64,000 nucleotides of DNA from the NCBI GenBank assembly GCA_036346395.1, contig CM070613.1:26840818-26904817 (forward strand), in the 5' to 3' direction. The position numbers were made by a program, and so were the translations under genes. The notes below the pieces were generated by a model. The model made no database searches. It was not told where the DNA came from and was given only the letters and a program-made list of their open reading frames with translations. The first letter of the stretch is position 1; every line of letters begins with the position of its first letter. The stretch is from Hsuehochloa calcarea (lineage: Eukaryota; Streptophyta; Magnoliopsida; Poales; Poaceae). This document shows, in pieces, positions 13,301 through 25,202 of this stretch.

Positions 13301-14815
13301 GGAGATGACAATAACCAATTTTAGGCGAAGAGGAAAAACCAAATTGATAAGATTCCTGCGGCCAAATGTGAAATTGATTGAGGCTAATGCGCACGAGAGA
13401 TGAGAGTAAGCGGAGGAGCAAGGAATTTGAAAATGGTGCACTTACGAGCTAAAGAAGAAGATCACCTTTTGCGGTGAAAGGGAAAACATAAATTAATTGC
13501 TCTCTGCTGCCAAAAGAAAAACCGACGGAGGTTAATACTCTTGAGAGGCTAAGCAAGCGAGGAAGCAACATGTTCGGATGAGAGGGCCAAGAACACCACT
13601 TTCAGAAGAACTTGAAGCTTCAACAATGGCGGTAGAGAGCAATATTTCACCGAGGAGCTCACTCGATGCACTAGAAGTGATCTTTGAAGCTCAAAGGTGT
13701 TCAAAGAATGCTAAGGGAGCAATGAAGAAGCTTATATAGGCCGAGAGGACAAAGGAGGAAGCAATGCAACTTTCGGTCAAAAGCTTGCTTTGTCAAAGCG
13801 GCGAAGGATGAGGGCGAGTGCGCAGTGATGAAGGCGACTCAGCAATCGGCGGCACTAGCATTTAATGCTCAAAGGCGTTGGCGAGCGATGGAGGTGACAA
13901 TGCCTTTGTGGTTCTTGTCTTGTGCCGCGTTCTCTGTTGACTTGGCCGGCCTTGCGTGGCGAGAGGAAGGCGAAAAGAGGGCGGCGTTCGATCACATAGG
14001 ATTCCAATCGTGCGGCTATCGCGCTCAAACGCTTCGGCTATTGATTCGGGGCCCGAGCGTTCCATCGCTTGTCGACCGCTCGATCAAGATCCGGCGTTGG
14101 TGATCGGCCGCACCTTCGGATGGTCGAACATCCCCTTCCATCGCGGCCGTTGATTTGGATCCTCACGGTTCCGCGTTCGCGGCGTTGGACGGTCCGACGT
14201 TCACGCGATCGTGAGCCGTTCGATGCCGATCAACGGCGCTGCGCTTCGCGCCCAAGCGATCGAGCCGATCGTTTAGTTGGTGAACCAAATCAAGTGGCTC
14301 GAGCCGAGTCGATCGAACAGAGAGCAGTGAAAACCGGTTAGGGTTTGAAATTGAATAAGCGATCTTTGGAGGAATTATTTGGGGTAGCAAACAAACTCCA
14401 AAATTTATGAAATTTTAGCTGGAGATTGCTAACAGTGGGAAGAACCTTATATAAAATTTTCAGAGACTTTTATGCACTGCATTTTCTCTAAAAATTCCAG
14501 AAGGCTATTTTAGGAGTTTGACTAATGTTTGACTTGCCTCAAAAATTATCAAATAATTTCTGAAAATTATGAAATAATTACGAGGTGTTAAACATCTCTC
14601 CTAGGTCCAATGAAAATTATTTTGAGGGTTGGGCACGAGGTTTCCATTGAGGAGATTTATGACTTGAATTTAATTGGGGAAATTTTGAGTTTTAATTTCC
14701 ACCAATTAAAGGAAAGAGGTTTCAAACAACTGTAACAACACATGAGGCAGACAAAAGTTTTAATTTATCCTCATTTTATTACATTTGAAACATAAACCCA
14801 ATTTGGGATGTTACA
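10309..14815 (-). repeat. 3' LTR (left copy) of the gypsy element
   Basis: Near-identical to 17884-22198 from about 10640 on; differences are mostly 1-4 nt gaps. The outer 330 bp align only in blocks (GGGATTATTAA, ATCATCATAAG, GAATGTATACTTC) and include an extra copy of a motif of about 36 bp at 10506-10541 and 10643-10680. The inner end GGGATGTTACA at 14815 is the complement of the LTR start. Open frames within it, including one of 138 codons from 10216, have no recognisable product. Confidence 0.8.
13732..13739 (-). promoter_or_regulatory. TATA box in left LTR
   Basis: TTATATAG on the plus strand, reading CTATATAA on the minus strand, is conserved at the matching point of the right LTR. 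It probably drives the element's own transcript; this is inferred from position and conservation. Confidence 0.45.
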
Positions 14816-14828
14816 AAACCTCCCCCTT
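14816..14828 (-). promoter_or_regulatory. Polypurine tract of the gypsy element
   Basis: The complement reads AAGGGGGAGGTTT directly before the LTR start TGTAACATCC. This is the plus-strand primer site expected upstream of a 3' LTR. Confidence 0.75.
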
Positions 14829-14913
14829 ACGAAATCTACTTGAGATTTGACTCACTCAGCGAAGAAAGAGGGGTAGTGCATACGCGCGGCGATCTTCCCT
14901 TTCCCAAGTGGCT

Positions 14914-17197
14914 TCATCTTGAGAATGGTTCGACCACTTGAACTTTGAGGAACTTGATGGCACGATTCCTCGTTCTTCGTTCGGCCTCTTCAAGGATGCG
15001 GCGGGGTGCTCCTTGTAGGTCAAATCTTCTGCACATCAAGAGTTTCCAGCGACTTCCTCGATTGGAGCGGAGGCACTTCTTGGTGGGATACATGGAACAC
15101 ATCATGCACCCCTCAAGTGCGTGAGCAACTCCAACTTGTGGCGGCGGCTCCTTCTTCTCGATGACTCGGTATGGACCGACATATCGAGAGCCAACTTGCC
15201 CTTGGCCGAATCGATGACCCCTCAAAGGAGAGACTTTGAGATAAACAAAGTCATTCGGCTCAAAGCTCAACTCACGGCGACGACGATCTGCATAGCTCTT
15301 TTGCACGGGTGAGTGTATGCGCAGCGATCTCGAATCAAGCGAACACGGCTCTCGGCTTCATTGATTGAGTGCAGGCCAAGAATGGTCTTTCACGGTTTAC
15401 GCCCAATTGATGGTGTTCGCATTTTACGCCATACAAAGCCTCGAAAGGTGCCATTCAAGACTAGCTTGGCTGTTATTATAGGAGAACTTCGGCGAATGGC
15501 AAACATTTCTCCCAATGCTTTCCATAGGAGAGAACACAAGCACGGAGCATGTCTTCCAATACTTGGTTGACTCTTTCGGTCGGCCATCGGTTTGGGGATG
15601 ATATGCGGTCTTGAAGGTGAATGGGTTCCCATCGCCTCTTGCACACTTTGCCAAAGCGAGAGGTGAAAAGAGAACCCGATCGAGACAATTGTCTTGGGTA
15701 CACCATGTAAGCTCACGATCACGGGCAATGTAGAGATCCGCCAAAAGACCTACGGAGATCCGTCTTGGCTGGAAGGAAGTCGCCACCTTGGTTAGCCGAT
15801 CAATGACAACCGGATGGCATCATTGCCCTTGGATGTGCGAGCGGACCGGTGATAAAATCCATCCGATCGAATCCACTTCCATTCGAGGAATAGGCAAAGG
15901 TGAAGCGATCCTGCTTGGGCCGATGCTCGGCTTTGACACGACGACATCGTCGCGCTCGACAGCGAACCTTGCGATTTCCGCTTCATTCGGGTCCACGGAA
16001 TCTCGGCGGAGATCTTGATACATCTTTGTGGCCGGGATGAATAGACAAAGGCGAATCATGGGCCTCGCGGAGAATCAAATCCATGATTCCATGTCCTTTG
16101 GAACCACAAGGCGTTGCGAACCTTACAACACCATGCTCATCCTCGGAGAAGCACTTGGTTGTTCCGTTCTTGACATTTTCCTTGATGCGACTTATTCCGA
16201 CATCCGATTCTTTGGCGACCTTAATCGATCTACCAAGGTTGGTTGCACAACCAAGGCGGCGAGGAACCACGCTCAACCAAACCTAAGTTGAGGCGCTGAA
16301 ATTCCTCGGAAGGGTGGGTGGACATCCACGGAGCAACAAGGCATTGCAATGCGCTTTGCGGTTGAGCGCATCGGCAGCGACATTAGCCTTGCACGGATGG
16401 TAGTGAATACCCATGTCATAATCTTTGACCAACTCCAACCATCTCTTTTGCACGAGGTTCGGATCTGGTTGGGTGAACAAATACTTTAGGCTTTTGTGAT
16501 CCGAATACACTTCTAGCGATTACCGATTAGGTAATGTCGCCAAATCTTAAGTGCATGAATCACGGCGACCAATTCCAAGTCATGGGTAGGATAGTTGAGT
16601 TCATGAGTCCTTAATTGCCTTGATGCATAGGCCACTACCTTGCCTTCTTGCATAAGGACACAACAGAGTCCTCGCGAAAAGCATCGCAAAGATATCGAAG
16701 CCTCGATGGATATCGGGAAGGGCGAGGGCGGGGGCGGTGGTCAAGCGCTTCTTAAGTACTTGGAAACTTTCCTCACAAGCATCGGACCACAAGAACTTCT
16801 TGTCCTTCTTGAGCAACTCCGTCATCGGCCCGCGATCTTGGAGAAATTCTCGATAAAGCGGCGATAATATCCCGCTAAGCAGAAAACTCCGCGCCGATTA
16901 CAAGTAAATTTGAACCATGAAAGAACATCGTTGACCTTGCTAGGGTCAGCGGCTCGCCTCTGCTTGAAAGAATATGACCCAAGAAGGCCACTTCCTTCAA
17001 CGAGCAGCGCACTTGCTGAACTTTGCATACGGTGATGCTCCGCGAAGCTTACCTAACACAAGCCTCGGATGCTCATCGTGTTCCTCATCGTCCTTGGAAT
17101 AGATGAGAATATCATCGATGAAGACCACGACAAACTTATCCAAATACTCCAAAAGCGACAAGGAATCATAAAACCAAAGCTCAACTCCCCAATTCAA
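14914..17197 (-). pseudogene. Ty3/gypsy pol remnant (RT, RNase H, integrase)
   Basis: Minus-strand fragments in order: reverse transcriptase 17197-16997 with the FIDDILIYS catalytic motif; RT-connection and RNase H 16825-16283, including SDHKSLKYLF and ADALNRK; integrase zinc-binding region 16276-15983 with its H...H-type start and HPGHKD; integrase core 15786-15390 with FHPQTDG-type (here YHPQTDG), LEDMLRACVL and a YNNS segment; and an integrase C-terminal region 15306-14914 with KSYADRRRRELSFEPND and the SRYVGPYRV segment. The fragments sit in different frames with many 1-2 nt shifts, so no polyprotein can be made as written. The RT fingers, protease and gag have no counterpart. Order and motifs fix it as Ty3/gypsy; the Tekay/Del-like lineage is only a guess from the C-terminal motif. 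Confidence 0.9.
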
Positions 17198-17883
17198 CTA
17201 GCCCGTATTGAATGAGCGAGTAATTGATTGAGAAGATAAAAACCGGAAGATTAAGGTAAGATCTAATACCACTTAAGATCAAGGCTAAATCAGCGAAAAT
17301 AGTGTTAGATACATAGCTAACTAGTATCACATCTTACCCTTCTTTAACCCCACAAGTTTTAGTTGATTAAACTCTCATTTTCTACCCCATTAGAAACCAT
17401 CGAGCTTCTGTCAGGAAATTGAGGTTCTTTGTAGCGATTTAGCATCAAGCTTCGGTAGAAGTCTTCCATTCTAGGAACTTCAAAATCGGCACACTTCAAT
17501 TTGCCAAGCTCAGCGGTCCCATCGAAACCATTGAGCTCATTGTGCGGAAATTGAAGCGTGTGGTCGATTCGCATCAAGCCTCTAGCGAAACCTTGATCCG
17601 AAACTTCAAAACCCTAAGCACTTCAATTTGCCAAACTCGGTGGTTCCCAAAACCCATTTAATCGATAACATTATCTTTGAAAAGGAGATGAGAGAAAACA
17701 ACTCTTAAAACTCAAATTAGAGTAAGATGAGAGGAGAAAGCTAAGATAGGTAAGGAATAAAATCGATAATTCCTTAAGCTTTCACAAATCATTTGATACT
17801 TTTGAAAATAAGATTTTCCAAAATATCCTAAAGGCGACCAAGCTAGCGGCTTCTATGGTCGATATGGCTCGATACCAACCTCT
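17198..17883 (-). other. Internal leader of the gypsy element, no gag seen
   Basis: Between the RT fragment and the primer site. It is AT-rich, with two related blocks at about 17400-17470 and 17525-17600 (GCATCAAGC, CACTTCAATTTGCCAA repeated). No gag zinc knuckle or protease motif is visible. Confidence 0.5.
17866..17877 (-). promoter_or_regulatory. Primer binding site (tRNA-Met type)
   Basis: The complement reads TGGTATCGAGCC, matching the usual plant Met-tRNA primer site with one difference, and lies 6 bp from the LTR end. Confidence 0.7.
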
Positions 17884-20800
17884 TGTGGCCTTGGGATTAT
17901 TAAACATAATGATCAGTCACCACTTGACCCTATCATCATAAGCATAATAACTCGTGTGCAGGAATGTATACTTCAGTCGATATACACCCCTCTCACAAAA
18001 GTTCATGCATCAATTCCACTCAATCACATAGAGCAAAAGCACGAGAACAAAATAAAGACATACATAATAATATTCAAGAGTAATTACAATAAAGAGGCCA
18101 ACCGTATGAGATAAAAATTACGAGCAGTGGAAGCAAAAGTGCCATAAGATGGCGATAAACAAAAGAGCCCAGCGGTGTGCCTTTTACCCACAAGGCAACC
18201 GACCGGGGCCGACTAGCCGTCGAACCAGGCACATCTCACGAAGTGAAGCCCTTGGGGCTCACCTTCTTCCTCTGCAAACAAAAGCGACCCGACAAAAATT
18301 TGGGTGAGTACTGAATGTACTACATAAGATATATAAGAATGATAACAGATCTATCGATAACAATATGCAAGCGTATTTAAGTGGGCGAGCTAGGACTGAA
18401 GTTTGCAAGCATAAAGCAAGTTTTATTTGCAATAATGTAATAGATTGAAGGCAATTTTGCAATCTGATTTTATTTGACAAAAACAGTAGTAAACAAGTAT
18501 CAACAACAGTAAAACAGTCCTGGTAGTGACTAAACCATTAGTCACCACAACAATAGCATGAATTACCCATTCATGCCAACCATATCAAATTTTAATTTAA
18601 AAGGTTGTAGTCTAGTTCTTGCACGACCTTACCAAGCATGTCCATAACCTAGGACGAGGCTATTCGAATAGTTTTATCCCTGCAGGGTGTACCAACTTAC
18701 CCACATGTCAGACCGCCTTTTTGCCACATGATTAAGCACACTTCCTTAGGTATGCCGGCACGGCTAAGTCCTACGAGACTTTTCCAATCTTATGTATTAA
18801 CCCGAGTCGCCCATATGGATAGAAACCCATACGTTGTGTCGGGTCGTGGCCCGACCTCGGACAACTACCCCTCACGGGTAAAGCCTCGGACAAGCTGCGG
18901 CGCCCCTCGAGGTGGAGAGTCCATCCGGAAACTCCACCACCGCACACCCAAACACAAGAACACAATTCCTTTTCACACAACACACACAACGCTCCTCCTG
19001 CGACTCGGAGATAACACACTCCAAAGTACTAGGTCAAGAGGGTCCCATATAACCCTCATGTGGTTAGTGCATAAAAGCGCTTAGCTTAGTGACACAAGTA
19101 ACTTTCGGTCCTTAGGGACACAGGCACCTTTCCTTGTCACACCAACAATCACACCAACATGCCATTGTGCCCAAGTCAAACCATTTTGTTTCATTTTGGT
19201 TTTACAAAACAAAAGCATAAGGTGCTGAACCAAAAATAAACAAAATGATTTGTGTGATCAAGGTCATCGACTAGGTCGATAACAGCCCAATTCTCTGATA
19301 GCTAAGCATTTCTAAGCATGACATCGCAAAAACGGTAAAGAGCATAATTAAATCACGGGCTCTAATTCACAGTGATGATAATAACTTATGGTTGTGGCGA
19401 GGATAACATTTTAATGGCAACAATGCATTAGGAATAGCTACCTCTAAGCAGGGCAAAAATAATTGGACACAAAAGCAATGCATACATATAGTTTGTAAAC
19501 AAGATATTAGACTTTGAAAGTAATGGGACATTTATGGTCAAATATCTTGCCTTCTGAAGCTTCATTGTTTTGCTGCAGAGGATCACTCTCGATATGATCA
19601 ATATTATGCAACCTATCGAAAGAACCAACAAGAACCAAAAAGGCGAAAATATCAAAAGATGCAACAGCAAAACTCAGCAAAAAGTTCTCAAATTTTTACA
19701 GTAGAAAGAACATAATTTTTATGAACTAAAGCAACAAGAACCAATTGATTTGGATTCTCAATGCAAAAGTTATGGCCAAAACAATTTCAGTCGGCGGAAA
19801 AGGAAAAACATCACTATTCACCTAAGCAATGATTTTAGTGAAATTTTCTAGAATGACACGGCTACTGAAATTTTTATGATAAATCAAGCACCTCATAAGA
19901 TGAACAGCCCCACTGGATTCATCTCATTTGGAGCTTGCAATAATTAGTTATGAGTTTTCTAAGATCCACTATTTTTACATTGTAAAGATAATCGGTTTAA
20001 AGCTTACTTTTAAAATAAATCTTTTACTACTTTGCGACAAATGAGCAACCTATCTGGAAATAAGTTTACTAAGAATGAAAAATAATGGCCTTGGTTTTAT
20101 CATTTTTGAAATTCTGAAAATTACTTATGAATTTTGGAAGATAAAACTATTTTTGGTTGATAAATAACTCTACAGAAATATAACTCGGATAAGCGGCGTG
20201 GAAGAACATGGGCGAAGATCATTGATCCAACAGCCCACCGCGCGACAACAGATGCGAGCGCCAACCCTAAGCATCGGCCGTTGGATGAAAGATGAGCGCA
20301 CGGATGCCAGGATGTTCGGCGGTCGAGCGTTCACACGTCGTGAACCGTTGATCTTGGATCCAACGGTCCGCAGCGGATCGAACCGTTCGGACGGTCGAGC
20401 GTTCATCGAATCTGGACCGTTGATCGAAAATCGGACGGCCCGCAGCGCGATGACCTAAGCGCAGCGTCCGATCCGGCCACAAGAATCCGGCGTTTGATCT
20501 AAAATCCTCGGCTCAAACTCAGCGATAGCAAAAGCTCTCTGTTTTTCGTCCGACAGCGAAGGTCGACCAAAGAACGAGGCGAAGCCCGAACGATCTTGCC
20601 GGTGACTCAAGCAAAAATAGCGAAATCTAAAGCTACTACGGTGATCGCAATAGCATGGAGTACCTCTTGAAGCAAGGAATTGGGCGAGAGATGGACTTCA
20701 GGATGGAGATGACAATAACCAATTTTGGCGAAAGGGAAAAACCAAATTGATAAGATTCCTGCGGCCAAATGTGAAATTGATTGAGGGCTAATGCGCCTGA

Positions 20801-22198
20801 GAGATGAGAGTAAGCGGAGGAGCAAGGAATTTGAAAATGGTGCACTTACGAGCTAAAGAAGAAGATCACCTTTGCGGTGAAAGGGAAAACATAAATTAAT
20901 TTGCTCTCTGCTGCCAAAAGAAAAACCGACAGAGGTTAATACTCTTGAGAGGCTAAGCAGCGAGGAAGCAACATGTTGGATGAGAGGGCCAAGAACACCA
21001 CTTTCAGAAGAACTTGAAGCTTCAACAATGGCGGTAGAGCAATATTTCACCGAGGAGCTCACTCGATGCACTAGAAGTGATCTTTGAAGCTCAAAGGTGT
21101 TCAAAGAATGCTAAGGAGCAATGAAGAAGCTTATATAGGCCGAGAGGACAAAGGAGGAAGCAATGCAACTTTCGGTCAAAAGCTTCTTTGTCCAAGGCGG
21201 CGAAGGGATGAGGCGGTGCAGCGTGAAGGCGACTCAGCAATCGGCGGCACTAGCATTTAATGCTCAAAGGCGTTGGCGAGCGATGGAGGTGACAATGCCT
21301 TTGTGGTTCTTTATCTTGTGCGTTCTCTGTTGACTTGGCCGGCGCGTGGCGTGGCGAGAGGAAGGCGAAAAGAGGGCGGCGTTCGATCCCATAGGATTCA
21401 ATCGTGCGGCTATCGCGCTCAAAGCGCTTCGGCTATTGATTCGGGGCGAGCGTTCCATCGCTGTCGACCGCTCGATCAAGATCCGGCGTTGGTGATCGGC
21501 CGCACCTTCGGATGGTCGAACATCCCCTTCCATCGCGGCCGTTGATTTGGATCCTCGGTTCACGTTGCGCGGCGTTCGGACGGTCGACGTTCACGCGATC
21601 GTGAGCCGTTCGATGCCGATCAACGGCGCTGCGCTTCGCGCCCAAGCGATCGAGCCGATGCGTTTAGTTGGTGAACCAAATCAAGTGGCTCGAGCCGAGT
21701 CGATCCGAACAGAGCGGTGAAAACCGGTTAGGGTTTGAAATTGAATAAGCGATCTTTGGAGGAATTATTTGGGGTAGCAAACAAACTCCAAAATTTATGA
21801 AATTTTAGCTGGAGATTGCTAACATGGGAAGAACCTTATATAAAATTTTCAGAGACTTTTATGCACTGCATTTTCTCTAAAAATTCAGAAGGCTATTTTA
21901 GGAGTTTGACTAATGTTTGACTTGCCTCAAAATTATCAAATAATTTCTGAAAATTATGAAATAATTAGAGGTGTTAAACATCTCTCCTAGGTCAATGAAA
22001 ATTATTTTGAGGGTTGGGCACGAGTTTCCATTGAGGAGATTTATGACTTGAATTTAATTGGGGAAATTTTGAGTTTTAATTTCCACCAATTAAAGGAAAG
22101 AGGTTTCAAACTCTTGTAACAACACATGAGGCGACAAAAGTTTTAATTTATCCTCATTTTATTACATTTGAAACATAAACCCAATTTGGGATGTTACA
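17884..22198 (-). repeat. 5' LTR (right copy) of the gypsy element, 4315 bp
   Basis: On the minus strand it starts TGTAACATCCCAAATT (22198) and ends GGCCACA (17884), followed by the primer site. A conserved TATA box lies at about 21131-21138. The unusually long LTR contains GC-rich blocks around 20200-20560 and 21190-21720 with many GATCGAACCGTTCGG-like short inverted motifs. Frames inside are broken by indels and match no known protein. Confidence 0.85.
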
Positions 22199-24020
22199 AA
22201 CACGTGTCACTGGTGAGTGGCTCGTGGCTCTTTAGCTTCCAGCTTTGTTTTGTTGTGGTCTGGCGTGTGTATGAATGAGGGGTAACCCCCACGCCTAGCC
22301 CTAACGCATGGTTGCAAACCCTAGTTCCTCTTTCTCGACTTTGTTTCCGAGGCTTGTGAGGCTATGACTTAAGAGTTCGATTGTAAGGTTTTTGGGGATT
22401 TGGCTATGACGAGACGCACCAAGGATGGTTGGGGCCCATGGTCTACACTAGTGACCTCGGGAAGTCTACCATGATGGAGCGGGTTCATCGGGATCTCGTG
22501 GATGACGAGAAACTAGAGAGCCTCGCAAAACTGCGAGCTCCTGTGTCAGAGACAAGGCCGGCATCTCAGCCAGACGAGGCTGTGGTCTCCGTTGCCTTCT
22601 TCGATCTTTGGGCTTGGATCCGTCGCGTGGTCTTTGGTCTCCGGGTCCTTCAACTTTACGGGGTAAAGTTGGCGTAGCTAACTCCCAACTCCCTCATGAA
22701 GTTGGTGGTCTTCGGGTGAATCCTACGATCCGCGGGGAGCCAAAGAAAAGGAAGAGCACGGGCGAGACGCTTAACTTTGGCATCGTGAACTTCCAGCCGA
22801 AGACGCGCTGTTAGATGTACATGCCCGCTCCGCCCGCTCCTTCACTTTCTGCTGAGTGCGACGAGGAGGATCTCCACGCAGGACCTCGGGGACAAGTTCT
22901 GCGCCTTCGGGGTTTGGCCCTTGGTGCAGGGATGGAGCGTGAAGCTTGGGGCTCCCCACCATCACCGTGTCTGGTTGCGATGGTTTTGTTCCTTGCCCTT
23001 CGCAAAATCCTTTTTTGTGTGTGTTTTGTTTTGTTTTTTGTTTTTTATGATGAAGTTGGTTTGTACCATTGCGATTCTTTGTCAGAGGCCGACCATCTTT
23101 GTGGAGCAACTATTGGGCGCCTACATTGGCGAAGGGAATGCGAAGTGTGGGCTGGTCGTGCGGGAGCCTCACCTAAATCGTGTGTACGCAAACCTGGTAG
23201 TTCGTCTTGCGGAGTGCCCGAACCCGGACGAGGGGAGGAGGAAGCGAGCCCGTGTGCCTGAGGAGTGTGATGATGTTGGACAGATCGTTGTGACGCCGGT
23301 CTGGTGACACGAGTGGCCCCTCCTGTGCGAGGGTGGATGAGGCGGAGTGGCCGGCCAAGAGGGTGGCGCAGGGGACCCCAAAGCGAGTGGAGCGTGCTTG
23401 GTCCAGTAGCCCATCTTCAGGGGATTGTGGTGTGTCCCCTGTGTAGGACGTGACGCCAAGGGTGTGCTGCGGCGGAGGTGGAGGGGGTGGCGAGCTCGTT
23501 TGGGATAGGGGGCTTGCCCCTCAAGGAGTCTTTGGGCGACAACAACCTGTCACATGTTTATGGCGGTGGCTCCGTAGACACCCAGGTCGTTCCACTGATC
23601 CTGCGGGATGCAATTGGTAGGCACTCCCTCTTTTTTCTTTTTTTATAAGTTAGGGTATGTGTTTAGCCCTAACCCGTATGTCTGCTTCGCCTCGAGGAGC
23701 TCCGAGGCCGCACCCTCACAGGTTGCCACTTCGGTCGTCGCGTCCTCTGCAGATCTAAGCCCACTTTGCCCCACGATTTCAAGGTCGACCTTGGTGCCGC
23801 GGGGTCTCTGAGGAGGTCCCGGTTCGTGCCCGATCCTATGTGGGATCTTTTAAAACATATCCCTTAAGGGAATGTTCCGGTCTGTCGAGGTGAATCTGCG
23901 AAGGTATGTGTTCTTTTTTTGTGGCGCCTTGCATCATGCGAGACCTTGATGTTGTCGCTGAGCTAGAGAGCGATGTCTTGCTTGGCCGGCGAGGTCCGAG
24001 GCGGGTCGACTCGAACACGC
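22199..24020 (+). pseudogene. Gypsy gag fragment ('putative gypsy type transposon' domain)
   Basis: From 22405 a plus-strand frame reads MTRRTKDGWGPW..., passing through VAFFDLW, VLQLYGVKLA, then (after a stop at 22677 and a frameshift) LTPNSLMKLVVF, and later STGETLNFGIVNFQPK. This series of short motifs is that of the plant 'putative gypsy type transposon' gag domain as I remember it. A further segment at 22921-23307 (GAYIGEGNAKCGLVVREPHLNRVYANLVVRL region) may be its continuation. Stops and frameshifts make it non-functional. The 23310-24020 part is GC-rich and unassigned. It is cut on the left by the gypsy element and on the right by the copia LTR. Confidence 0.6.
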
Positions 24021-25146
24021 TCAAGCGAGTGGTGCAGATTGGACAAGATGGATCGAGCAGGCGGTTCATAGCGGTGGTTGGATCTAGCGGCGCGGGGTCG
24101 GTGCAAGTGCCTTGGAGGTTTCGATGAGATTGGACGGGAGAGACTTGCCGCATGATGAGGCCGTGATCAACCTACACGTGGTGAAGCGGCGATTGCTTCA
24201 GCAGTTGATGTGTGTGTGGGTCCCATTGTGTTGGGCCTTAATGGGAGCCCATTAGAGAAACCCTAGCCTCTCCTATAAATAGAAAGGGGAGATGGAAAAT
24301 CCCCCCAAGCACTTTAGCTCTCATTTGCAAAAACCTTTTCTAGGGTTAGGGTTTGGAGAGGAGAAGAGAGGAGAGGAAATTGAGTGTGCTCTTGGATTGA
24401 GCTCTTGTCCTCCTTGAGGGAGTGGCTTTGTAAGCAACATCTTGAATCAATCAATCTATTGATGTTTGCTCAAGGGTGAAGTCTCATTTGTGTTCTTCTC
24501 TATTTTTTTGATGATTTTGGTGCTTCCTTGATCCTAGTGTTTATGCTTGGTCTCTTGACCGATTTTACCTTACAATGATGTGTGGGTATACTCCTAGAAT
24601 CATCTAGATCATCAATCCCCCACAAACAAGTATTGGATCAAGATTTTCATATTTCTATGTTTTGGAACACTTCTTTGGTAAAACCTTAAGAGGTCGATTC
24701 CTTGAAGTGGATCTGAACGATCGTCGCTACAAATAGATCTTAGATATCCTTAGGGAGGTGTGCTCCAAATTTGGTCAAGTTTCATTGGTTGAATCAAAAG
24801 TTGGATTAATTTTTGTTTTGAATTTGGGCATTGTGTGTTGCCTCTGGACTAAATCGGTCTGACCGATTTTACACCGCCGGTCCGACCACCCGACAATCAG
24901 ACCGCCAGGCAGTCAGACCACCAGTAGCACACCGGTCCGACCGCCCAGTGAGATCAATTCTCCATATTTGTGTATTGTGGTTAAGGGGGTAATTGAATTC
25001 AGCACAAGGCTTCCTCTGTGCATTTACTGATCTTCTTAGCTTTCATAGCTAAAGGAGAAAAGTGCGTGTTGAATTTGATTAAGGCAAAAAATCGAGAAAG
25101 CGCCTATTCACCCCCTCCCCCCTCTAGTCGCCTTTACGGTCCTACA
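24020..25146 (+). repeat. 5' LTR, truncated
   Basis: Near-identical to about 30784-31926 and ending at the same CCTACA. The first about 0.7 kb of the full LTR (30082-30780) has no clear counterpart; only faint similarity continues left to about 23940. Confidence 0.8.
24274..24281 (+). promoter_or_regulatory. LTR TATA box (5' copy)
   Basis: TATAAATA, followed about 75 bp later by a purine-rich leader. The same site occurs at 31047-31054 in the 3' LTR. Confidence 0.6.
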
Positions 25147-25148
25147 AG

Positions 25149-25161
25149 TGGTATATGAGCC
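25149..25161 (+). promoter_or_regulatory. Primer binding site of the copia element
   Basis: TGGTATATGAGCC lies 2 bp after the LTR end and differs at two positions from the usual Met-tRNA primer site TGGTATCAGAGCC. Confidence 0.7.
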
Positions 25162-25202
25162 CGGTTAGCTCTTCTCATAGATCTTAACCGATCTTTGGAG
25201 CC

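Larger units (their letters stand above)
10309..22198 (-). mobile_element. Ty3/gypsy retrotransposon with about 4.3-4.5 kb LTRs, gag-less
   Basis: Two long direct repeats flank a 3.07 kb internal region with minus-strand pol remnants. Read on the minus strand, the right LTR ends next to a tRNA-Met-type primer site (17866-17877), and the left LTR follows a purine tract (14816-14828). Each LTR starts TGTAACATCCC. The pol order RT, RNase H, integrase marks Ty3/gypsy. Gag, protease and the first part of RT are not recognisable, so it cannot be autonomous. The left boundary is uncertain because that end is rearranged, and no target duplication could be confirmed. Confidence 0.85.

Noticed and set aside
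22815..23261. 148-codon frame with a hydrophobic segment
   Set aside because: The apparent membrane segment comes from a T-rich tract within gypsy gag-type DNA in a different frame.
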